Below, one piece after another: positions 1 through 6,226 of a stretch of 43,250 nt of DNA; position 1 is the first letter of the stretch; every line of letters begins with the position of its first letter. Location of the stretch: assembly GCA_964388275.1 (NCBI GenBank), contig CAYLZD010000032.1, forward strand, positions 1 to 43,250. Direction: 5' to 3'. Source of the stretch: JARYLZ01 sp964388275 (lineage in GTDB: Bacteria; Bacteroidota; Ignavibacteria; SZUA-365). Below the pieces are notes generated by a model. It had not been told where the DNA came from. It made no database searches and saw only the letters and a list, made by a program, of their open reading frames with translations. The translations under genes and the position numbers were made by a program.

Positions 1-90
1 GCGTTTGCCCCCCCCCCCCCGGCCCCCCCCCCCCACCCTCCAAAATTGGGTGTGGGGTAGTGGGGTTTGGGGGGTGTGGGGGTGGGGGTC
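1..90. other. Low-complexity C-rich then G-rich left edge, probable assembly artefact
   Basis: Runs of C (about 7-34) are followed by G-rich sequence with several runs of four or more G (about 54-88). It interrupts an aminotransferase reading frame whose recognisable protein sequence only begins after about position 91. The G runs could form a G-quadruplex on the plus strand, but an artefact at a contig end is the simpler explanation. Confidence 0.6.
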
Positions 91-753
91 ATCGGCGGCG
101 GCACCTCCCGCATCTCCTGTTTCTCTTTCTATGCAAACAAAACCATCACCACCGGCGAAGGAGGCATGGCGACGACTACCGATCCGGAACTCGCCGCGCG
201 CATACGCCTCATGTCGCTGCACGGCATGAACCGCGATCCGTGGAACCGCTATGCCAGAACCGGCACTTGGGACTATCAGCTGGTAGCGCCAGGATACAAA
301 TACAACATGACCGATATCGCCGCGGCGATCGCTTTGTCCCAACTCGCAAGGGCGGAGGAATTCAGAGCCGCCAGGGCGGCGATAGCGGAGAGGTACGACC
401 ACGCATTCGCCGGGATTGAAGCGCTGGAGCTGTTGAAGACACGGGAAGGCATACTCCATGCGCACCATCTGTATGTGATCAAGCTGCGGCTGGAGATGCT
501 CTCGATCGATCGGGCCGGCTTCATCGAGGAATTGAAGAAGCGCGGTGTCATGTGTTCCGTGCACTGGCGTCCCCTGCATATGCATCCGTATTACATCGAA
601 ACTTACGGGTACAAACCGGAGAATTTTCCGTCCGCCGCTTCTGTTTGGGACCGCATAATATCCCTGCCGCTATTCCCATCCATGACCGAAGAGGAATGCA
701 ACGGGGTGATAGATGCTGTGGGGGATGTGGCGCGCGCGAATGCGCGGAATTGA
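91..753 (+). CDS. DegT/DnrJ/EryC1/StrS-family PLP-dependent sugar aminotransferase, 5'-truncated
   Basis: This is the C-terminal part (about 220 residues) of a nucleotide-sugar aminotransferase. These PLP enzymes transfer an amino group, usually from glutamate, to a keto-sugar nucleotide. The fragment begins just before the motif SFYANKTITTGEGG; the Lys codon at 139-141 is the expected Schiff-base lysine. It continues with the typical SLHGMNRDPWNRY, GYKYNMTDI and HWRPLHMHPYY stretches. About 150-170 residues of the usual 370-400 are missing because the upstream sequence is the low-complexity edge. The next intact genes are a formyltransferase and a deacetylase, so the likely product is a 4-amino- or 3-amino-deoxy sugar for surface polysaccharide. 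Exact substrate (GDP- or UDP-linked) cannot be told. The start coordinate marks where homology becomes recognisable, not an initiation codon. Confidence 0.88.
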   Translation: MGGGTSRISCFSFYANKTITTGEGGMATTTDPELAARIRLMSLHGMNRDPWNRYARTGTWDYQLVAPGYKYNMTDIAAAIALSQLARAEEFRAARAAIAERYDHAFAGIEALELLKTREGILHAHHLYVIKLRLEMLSIDRAGFIEELKKRGVMCSVHWRPLHMHPYYIETYGYKPENFPSAASVWDRIISLPLFPSMTEEECNGVIDAVGDVARANARN

Positions 754-1159
754 AGGCCGATTGGAAAACGCCACGAAGAACTGTACGTAATGAGTCCGGC
801 CCGGTGGAAAGAGATCACGTAGGAACGCATAATATTAATAGGCCCGAAGGGCCGCAATGCGATAGCCCAGGGCAACGCCCTGGGAAACCTATAAGGACGG
901 ATATCCGAAGTCCGCAGGCCCGAAGGGCCGTAATGTGACAGCCCAGGGCAACGCCCTGGGAAACCGGGGCAACGCCCTGGGAAATGGTATCCGGTACGAC
1001 AAAGCGGCATGGAAGAAAACAGCGGAGGAGCGGAACAGCGGAGGAAAACGATAAGGACAGATATCCGAAGTCCACAGGCCCGAAGGGCCGCAATGCGATA
1101 GCCCAGGGCAACGCCCTGGGAAATGGTACCCGGTACGACGAAGCGTCATGGAAGAAAAC

Positions 1160-1227
1160 AGCGGAGGAGCGGAACAGCGGAGGAGCGGAACAGCGGAGGA
1201 GCGGAACAGCGGAGGAGCGGAACAGCG
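1160..1227 (+). repeat. Octamer tandem repeat AGCGGAGG/AGCGGAAC running into a gap
   Basis: Eight complete octamers alternate AGCGGAGG and AGCGGAAC, giving an apparent 16-bp period, and then run into the N gap at 1228. Shorter copies occur near 1020-1045 and 1534-1556. The same octamer in the opposite orientation lies within the Wzi-like coding region at 4302-4381. Confidence 0.9.
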
Positions 1228-1327
1228 NNNNNNNNNNNNNNNNNNNNNNNNNNNNNNNNNNNNNNNNNNNNNNNNNNNNNNNNNNNNNNNNNNNNNNNNN
1301 NNNNNNNNNNNNNNNNNNNNNNNNNNN
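1228..1327. other. Scaffold gap, 100 N
   Basis: Exactly 100 undetermined bases, the conventional placeholder for a gap of unknown length. It lies inside the octamer tandem repeat, which is the likely cause of the assembly break. Confidence 0.98.
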
Positions 1328-1359
1328 GAGGAAAACGATAAGGACAGATATCCGAAGTC

Positions 1360-1459
1360 NNNNNNNNNNNNNNNNNNNNNNNNNNNNNNNNNNNNNNNNN
1401 NNNNNNNNNNNNNNNNNNNNNNNNNNNNNNNNNNNNNNNNNNNNNNNNNNNNNNNNNNN
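1360..1459. other. Scaffold gap, 100 N
   Basis: A second run of exactly 100 undetermined bases. It interrupts a repeat copy just before hairpin A. True length is unknown. Confidence 0.98.
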
Positions 1460-1706
1460 GGCCGCAATGCGATAGCCCAGGGCAACGCCCTGGGAAATGG
1501 TACCCGGTACGACGCAGCGGCATGGAAGAAAACAGCGGAGGAGCGGAACAGCGGAGGAAAACGATAAGGACAGATATCCGAAGTCCACAGGCCCGAAGGG
1601 CCGCAATGTGACAGCCCAGGGCAACGTCCTGGGCATCGTTCCCCGGCCGCGTATTCGAAGAGGCAACATGATCCCACCCCGTCTTACGTCTCATGGCTAA
1701 CATAAC

Positions 1707-2654
1707 ATGAACATCATCTGGATCGGTTTTCATTACGAGGGTTTGCCCGCGTTCAGGGCGGTGCTCGAAAACGGCGTGCGCATCGATGCGTTCATCACGC
1801 TGGTGGCGGAACAAGCTGAAAAGAGAAGCGGCAGCGCGAGTTATGACGATATCTGCTCGGCATTCGGCGTGCCGGTGTATCGAGTGCGGAACATAAACGA
1901 CCCCGAAGCGGTAGATCTCCTGCGCTCACTGAAACCCGATGTGGCATTCGTGATAGGGTGGACGCAGATCGTGCGCAAAGCCGCCTTGTCGTCAGCGCGC
2001 GTTGGCATGATCGGGGCGCATGCATCGCTGTTGCCGCATAACCGCGGCAGGGCGCCGGTCAATTGGGCGTTGATCCGCGGTGAGAAGGAAACAGGCAATA
2101 CGCTTTTCTGGTTGTCCGAAGGAACCGACGAGGGCGATGTACTCTATCAAACCGCGTTCCCTATCACACCTTACGACACCTGCGACACGCTGTACCGGAA
2201 AGTCGCGGATTCGAATCGGGAAATGATACTGCAGGCAGTTCAAGCTCTCGCTTCAGGCGACGTTCCCCGCCGTCCGCAAGCTCGCAACGAGGAAAAGACT
2301 CTGCCCGGAAGAAAACCCGAGGACGGTCTGATCGACTGGACGTCTACAGCGGAACATGTGTACAATTTCATTCGCGCCCTGACGCGTCCGTACCCCGGGG
2401 CATTCACTTTCCTCGACGGAGAACGATATCTGGTATGGAGCGCGGCATTGTTTCCGTTATCAAATGTGATCGGAACGCCGGGTGAAGTCCTCGGACCGGT
2501 GCTGAGTCCCGAAATCTGCGCCTGCGGTCAGTTCGTCGCCTGCGGGAACGGCGGCATTGTATTGCTTGAACTAGAAGATATGCGGGGGAACCGGTTCCGG
2601 GGACAGGAACTGAGCAACATGCAGTGGAAAGGAAAGGTATTCGGCAATGAATAA
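1707..2654 (+). CDS. Methionyl-tRNA formyltransferase-like sugar N-formyltransferase
   Basis: A 315-residue protein of the formyltransferase fold. It would transfer a formyl group from N10-formyltetrahydrofolate, probably to an amino sugar nucleotide given the surrounding genes. The family core HASLLPHNRGRAPVNW is at residues 105-120, with the catalytic His at 105, and the DEGD motif is at 141-144, Asp141 being the likely catalytic Asp. The position two before the His, Asn in methionyl-tRNA formyltransferase and ArnA, is Gly103 here. From memory, a Gly at this site occurs in other polysaccharide-locus members, so it may be a subfamily trait rather than inactivation. The C-terminal part (residues about 205-310) resembles the FMT C-terminal domain. 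The stop overlaps the start of the PIG-L gene by 8 nt, suggesting coupled translation. It is unlikely to be the housekeeping fmt. Confidence 0.85.
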   Translation: MNIIWIGFHYEGLPAFRAVLENGVRIDAFITLVAEQAEKRSGSASYDDICSAFGVPVYRVRNINDPEAVDLLRSLKPDVAFVIGWTQIVRKAALSSARVGMIGAHASLLPHNRGRAPVNWALIRGEKETGNTLFWLSEGTDEGDVLYQTAFPITPYDTCDTLYRKVADSNREMILQAVQALASGDVPRRPQARNEEKTLPGRKPEDGLIDWTSTAEHVYNFIRALTRPYPGAFTFLDGERYLVWSAALFPLSNVIGTPGEVLGPVLSPEICACGQFVACGNGGIVLLELEDMRGNRFRGQELSNMQWKGKVFGNE

Positions 2655-3324
2655 GCAAAGCGTAGTCGTTATTGCAGCTCACCCCGACGATGAAATTCTG
2701 GGCTGCGGGGGAACCGCGGCGCTCCATGTACGGAATGGAGACCGCGTCGCCTTCATCATCGTATGTGAAGGCGAATCGCTCAGGTACGGACCAGAGGGCG
2801 TCGACCAGCAGTCGCATGTACGATGCGCCGCAGCCGAACTCGGCGTGACGGATTTGCGGTTGCTGGGATTTCCGGATCAGAAACTGGACACGTTCACGTT
2901 GACGGATATCATCCATCCGCTGGAAAAAGAAATCAAGGACATCCGCCCCACCGTTGTTTATACCCAATACGGCGGCGATGTAAACCGCGACCATCAACTG
3001 CTGTTTCAGGCGGTGCTGGTCGCGACGCGGCCCACCGAAACCGGCATCCGGCGCGTCTTCGCATACGATACCGCGAGCAGCACTGAGTGGGCATATCCCC
3101 GGAGCTTCGTCCCCGATACATGGGTGGACATAAGCGGGACGCTCGAGGAAAAGATCGCCGCGATGTCCTGCTATAGAAGCGAATTGCGGGACTACCCTCA
3201 TCCGCGTTCCCTGCAAGCGTTGAAAAATCGCGCGCGCGGATGGGGCAATGCATGCTGCATGGACGCAGCGGAAGTTTTCATGACGGTGCGATCGTTACAT
3301 CGTGATGGCGAAACGCCTGTTTGA
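2647..3324 (+). CDS. PIG-L (LmbE-like) N-acetyl-sugar deacetylase
   Basis: A 225-residue member of the PIG-L/LmbE deacetylase family, Zn-dependent enzymes that remove acetyl from GlcNAc-type substrates. The signature AHPDDE is at residues 11-16, where His12, Asp14 and Asp15 supply the metal ligand and catalytic base. A second family signature, GGDVNRDHQ, is at about 111-119 and carries the third metal-binding His. It starts 8 nt inside the end of the formyltransferase gene and ends about 20 nt inside the start of the sugar transferase, so the three are almost certainly one transcript. In this setting it probably deacetylates a sugar nucleotide or glycolipid intermediate, exposing the amine the neighbouring formyltransferase could use. 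Substrate not determinable from sequence. Confidence 0.88.
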   Translation: MNKQSVVVIAAHPDDEILGCGGTAALHVRNGDRVAFIIVCEGESLRYGPEGVDQQSHVRCAAAELGVTDLRLLGFPDQKLDTFTLTDIIHPLEKEIKDIRPTVVYTQYGGDVNRDHQLLFQAVLVATRPTETGIRRVFAYDTASSTEWAYPRSFVPDTWVDISGTLEEKIAAMSCYRSELRDYPHPRSLQALKNRARGWGNACCMDAAEVFMTVRSLHRDGETPV

Positions 3325-3964
3325 TATACTCTTCGCGGCCTGCGTCCTGATCCTGACGATGCCTCTGTTTGTTTTCGCCGCCGTCGGGATTTTTATTTCC
3401 GATCCGGGCCCTGTGTTGTATCGCGCGAAACGAGCCGGGATGGACGGCGTCGCATTCGTCATGTATAAATTCCGCACCATGCGGCTGAAGCAGGATCCGG
3501 GCGCCGGGGTGATAACGGCGCGCGGCGATTCACGGGTGTTCCGCTTCGGCGCCTTTCTGCGCGCGCTGAAAATAGACGAATTGCCGCAGTTCATAAATGT
3601 TGTGAAGGGCGATATGTCGGTCGTCGGTCCTCGCCCTGAAGATCCTTCGATAGTGGAACGCTGGTACACCTTGGAGCAGCGTGAAACACTCAGCGTTAAG
3701 CCCGGCATTGCGAGTCCGGGGAGCATATACAATTACACTCATGCAGAACGGCACATTGCGCAGTCGGATCCGGAGCGCGACTACGCGGAGAACGTGCTTC
3801 CAGTCAAGCTTGCTCTGGAACTGGTTTATGTGCGTTCGGCCGGCTTTTTTTACGATCTCCGCATCATAGCACGCACTGTTGCGGTCATTGTCGCCATGAT
3901 GTTCGGCCGGCGGTCTTTTGCCGATCCGCCTGAGATGCGGGGAACGTTGAACGGGGAACGTTGA
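3305..3964 (+). CDS. Initiating sugar-1-phosphate transferase (bacterial sugar transferase family)
   Basis: A 219-residue monotopic phosphoglycosyl transferase of the PglC/WcaJ C-terminal type. It would move a sugar-1-phosphate from a nucleotide sugar to undecaprenyl phosphate, starting a lipid-linked repeat unit. Visible hallmarks are the N-terminal FD-containing membrane helix (residues about 3-31), the DPGPVLYRAKRAG and YKFRTM motifs, DELPQ, and VVGPRPE. Length matches the short, single-helix class, without the extra N-terminal membrane domain of WbaP. ATG at 3305 is chosen over the in-frame GTG just before it. The last residues (about RGTLNGER) and the stop are encoded inside an AACGTT-type repeat, so the C-terminal tip seems to have been replaced or extended by the repeat. 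The substrate may be the N-formylated or N-acetylated amino sugar made by the neighbouring genes. Confidence 0.92.
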   Translation: MAKRLFDILFAACVLILTMPLFVFAAVGIFISDPGPVLYRAKRAGMDGVAFVMYKFRTMRLKQDPGAGVITARGDSRVFRFGAFLRALKIDELPQFINVVKGDMSVVGPRPEDPSIVERWYTLEQRETLSVKPGIASPGSIYNYTHAERHIAQSDPERDYAENVLPVKLALELVYVRSAGFFYDLRIIARTVAVIVAMMFGRRSFADPPEMRGTLNGER

Positions 3965-3998
3965 ACGTTTAACGTTTAACGTTTAACGTGGAAAGGAT
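3941..3998. repeat. AACGTT-based repeat element at the end of the sugar transferase gene
   Basis: A series of GGAACGTTGA and AACGTTT units (3941-3989), ending in GGAAAGGAT (3990-3998). It overlaps the last codons and the TGA stop at 3962-3964. A second copy with the same GGAAAGGAT end follows the gmd gene at 9305-9349. Confidence 0.85.
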
Positions 3999-4225
3999 AA
4001 TTGTCGTGACTATGACATGTTGAAATCGCTTTTTCGTCCAGATTATTTGCCGCGGGGGTAGGGGAGCCATCGAAGACTGCGGCCATTACAGTGTCCAGTG
4101 TGGTCGCTGTCAAAAGCCCTCCTGATTTTCAGGCTATGATGGACCGATCACCAGACTGCGAAATACCTGCGGATCTACATTCCACAACAACTTTTTCCTT
4201 CAACTATCCTGAAAATCACAGGATC
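3999..4225. other. Spacer upstream of the Wzi-like gene
   Basis: The open frame extends through this stretch, but the sequence upstream of 4226 has no protein-like character or recognised homology. A small inverted repeat CCTGA-TTT-TCAGG is present near 4120-4133. No promoter is convincing. Confidence 0.5.
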
Positions 4226-6013
4226 ATGATTCATGTAATTGGAAATATGCGGCGCAACGGCCCGCGTTCGTTCGGGAGTGCAACTCCCCCACAACAGCAA
4301 TCCGCTCTCCCGACTTCCCGCTCCTCCGCTCCTCCGCTCTTCCGCTCCTCCGCTCTCCCGACTTCCCGCTCCTCCGCTCTCCTCATCGGGTTTGTACTGA
4401 TCACGGCCATCCAAACCAGATCGCAGGATGTGCAGCTGCCCGTCCGGCACCCTGTCTACGACTACCTCGACCGCATCGAGGCGCGCTACGGCACTGACCT
4501 CATACAATTCTCTCGGCCGCTTTCGCGCATGGAAATAGCCGAATCCCTGGATTCATTGTACCGGTCGCCGTCGGTCTTGTCGTCGTATGACAGGAAGCAG
4601 CTCGTCTATTACCGCGAGGAATTCGCGGAAGAGTTGCGGCGATTGAAGAAGCACAATGTGAACACGGAGATACCGTCCGACGATCGCTGGAATTTATTCC
4701 GGATCAATACGGATACCCCTGCCGGGAGTTTTCTGGCGGTGGATATTGTGGGCGGCCTGGCTTATGAAAAAAGGCAGAACGCGGCGGACGGTCTGAGGAG
4801 ATCGAACGGGATAACGGCTTACGGATACGCGGACCGCTACGTGGGCGCTTACATGCGCTGGTACGATAACGGAGCATCGGGACTGCTGACGGACGACCGG
4901 AGCGTCAGATCGCCGGAACAGGGAATAGTCAGGCAGCTCACATCCCGGAATCCGGCCTCGGCGGAATACGAAATCGCCGAGGGACAGCTTCTTTTCTCTC
5001 TGCCCTGGCTGAGTGCCGGAATCAGCAAAACAGATGTCCGGCTGGGCAGCGGCAGAGGAGGAGCGCTGGCGCTCTCGGACCACGCTCCCTCATTCCCGCG
5101 GGCAGGTTTCAAGATCCGTATCACGGATTGGATCAATTTCGAATATTTCCACGCGTGGCTCTTTTCCGATTCTCTGGATTTCGCGCGCACCTATTATCCT
5201 GCCGCCGGTCCAGGCGCCAAGTTCTTCGAAACGAAATATATGGCCTCTCATCACATTTCCGCCCGCGTCACGCCGGCACTTGAGTTGACCCTCGGAGAGT
5301 CGATAATCTACGGCGGCGGGGATATCAACCCGCTGTTCCTGATTCCCGTCTTGTCTTTCCGCGCAGCCGACAGGTGGACTCGTTCGACCACGGGCAATTC
5401 ACAGTTTTTCTTCGATGCCAGATACCGGCCGCTTCCGGGGCTGCTGGCATACGGTTCCTTTTTCATTGACGAGATGGATTTCAGCAAGGTCTTGTCGGGA
5501 GAGAAGACCGATTTCGATTATCACATCGCGTATACCGCGGGACTGCTCTGGGCGGACGCATATTCCAGATACATCCGCATGGCATCCGAGACACGCCTGG
5601 AATTCACCAGAGTCTACCCTTACGTCTATTCGAATCCAGCGCCGACCGTTCAATACACCTCGCATCACACGATACTCGGCCACTGGATCGGCGCAAACTC
5701 GGATATGCTGCTGTTGGAGCACATTACGCATCCGCTGCGCGGACTCGATATAGCTGTGAACTTCCTGTATTGCCGTTTCGGCGAGCAGAGGCCGGAACCG
5801 CTCGTATCACCTCGCGTACAGCCGGCATTCCTGTCCAAGCCGCAGTATTATCTCGTAAGAGGGGGTCTTTCGGCCGGCTGGCTGCCGTTGCATGATCTGG
5901 CTTTCCGCGCGCATGTCGATTGGACGTCAGTGGAGGAGAAAGAGCATTTTTCCGGTTCGCCGTACCGGGACGGTTTGTCGGTCGGGATTTCGGCGTTTTA
6001 CGGGATTTTTTGA
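4226..6013 (+). CDS. Wzi-like capsule assembly outer-membrane beta-barrel protein
   Basis: About 595 residues. The body fits the Wzi capsule-assembly family: outer-membrane beta-barrels thought to bind or organise surface polysaccharide. It is rich in aromatic, alternating strands and has family-like stretches such as ESIIYGGGDINPLFLIPV and GNSQFFFDARYRP. The chain ends in a barrel-type terminal strand with C-terminal Phe (AFYGIF). A hydrophobic export core, LLIGFVLITAI followed by QTRSQ, lies just after a Ser/Arg/Pro-rich stretch encoded by ten octamer repeats (4302-4381). No good start codon lies between repeats and core, so translation should begin upstream; ATG 4226 (AGGA nearby) and ATG 4247 are the best candidates. 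The resulting signal-peptide n-region of about 50 residues is abnormally long. Loss or gain of one octamer would shift the frame. A GTGAAGR repeat begins right after the stop. Confidence 0.75.
   Translation: MIHVIGNMRRNGPRSFGSATPPQQQSALPTSRSSAPPLFRSSALPTSRSSALLIGFVLITAIQTRSQDVQLPVRHPVYDYLDRIEARYGTDLIQFSRPLSRMEIAESLDSLYRSPSVLSSYDRKQLVYYREEFAEELRRLKKHNVNTEIPSDDRWNLFRINTDTPAGSFLAVDIVGGLAYEKRQNAADGLRRSNGITAYGYADRYVGAYMRWYDNGASGLLTDDRSVRSPEQGIVRQLTSRNPASAEYEIAEGQLLFSLPWLSAGISKTDVRLGSGRGGALALSDHAPSFPRAGFKIRITDWINFEYFHAWLFSDSLDFARTYYPAAGPGAKFFETKYMASHHISARVTPALELTLGESIIYGGGDINPLFLIPVLSFRAADRWTRSTTGNSQFFFDARYRPLPGLLAYGSFFIDEMDFSKVLSGEKTDFDYHIAYTAGLLWADAYSRYIRMASETRLEFTRVYPYVYSNPAPTVQYTSHHTILGHWIGANSDMLLLEHITHPLRGLDIAVNFLYCRFGEQRPEPLVSPRVQPAFLSKPQYYLVRGGLSAGWLPLHDLAFRAHVDWTSVEEKEHFSGSPYRDGLSVGISAFYGIF
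4302..4381 (+). repeat. Ten tandem octamers (CCGCTCCT/CCGCTCTC/CCGACTTC) inside the Wzi-like gene
   Basis: Ten contiguous 8-bp units: CCGCTCTC, CCGACTTC, CCGCTCCT twice, CCGCTCTT, CCGCTCCT, CCGCTCTC, CCGACTTC, CCGCTCCT, CCGCTCTC. The reverse complement is the AGCGGANN octamer of the 1160-1227 tract. Eight is not a multiple of three, so a unit-number change alters the reading frame of the signal peptide. Confidence 0.92.
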
Positions 6014-6083
6014 GGGAAGGGTGAAGGGTGAAGGGTGAAGAGTGAAGAGTGAAGAGGGGAGAGGGGAGAGTGAAGAGGGGAGA
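6014..6083 (+). repeat. Ten tandem heptamers, GTGAAGR/GGGGAGA type
   Basis: Ten 7-bp units start at the base after the Wzi-like stop codon: one GGGAAGG, two GTGAAGG, three GTGAAGA, two GGGGAGA, one GTGAAGA, one GGGGAGA. The rest of the spacer to 6226 (about 140 nt) shows nothing recognisable beyond a GGAGGGA sequence about 14 nt before the next start. Confidence 0.9.
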
Positions 6084-6226
6084 TTTTGATTTGCGTATTT
6101 TTGCAGTAATTTTGAACAATACATTGTGAGTTTGAACCACCCGCTAGATCGGCGGATTTTCCGCAAAACTGAAACTTCTACTCGAAGCACCTTCGAGTCG
6201 CCATTTGGAGGGACTCGGTACATAAG

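Larger units (their letters stand above)
841..1633. repeat. REP-like double-hairpin repeats in a composite array
   Basis: The unit has two inverted repeats in fixed order. Hairpin A is GGCCC-GAA-GGGCC. Hairpin B is CCCAGGGC-AAC-GCCCTGGG, a perfect 8-bp stem. Paired A+B copies lie at 841-884, 917-960, 1077-1120 and 1590-1633 (the last has one C-to-T change in B). Hairpin B alone is visible at 1476-1494, where the gap removes most of A, and a half-copy follows at about 966-981. Copies from the second onward are preceded by an ATAAGGAC-gatatccgaagtcc leader (starting at 891, 1051, 1338, 1564) and some are followed by AGCGGANN octamers. The structure resembles REP/BIME elements, but no REP-associated transposase is in the window. 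Confidence 0.85.
754..1706. other. Non-coding repeat-filled spacer between aminotransferase and formyltransferase genes
   Basis: No credible gene is present. The spacer holds nothing recognisable at 754-840, then interspersed hairpin repeats and octamer tracts (about 841-1640) with two scaffold gaps, then about 70 nt leading to the formyltransferase start. Long open frames on both strands here are translations of the repeats and of N runs. Confidence 0.8.

Noticed and set aside
603..1814. Several long open frames on both strands with RALPWAIALRPFGP-like repeated peptides
   Set aside because: They are translations of the double-hairpin repeats and run through N gaps; no start signal or homology supports them.
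1707..2654. Housekeeping methionyl-tRNA formyltransferase (fmt)
   Set aside because: It sits in a polysaccharide cluster overlapping a PIG-L deacetylase gene, lacks the catalytic Asn, and is not next to def or other usual fmt neighbours.
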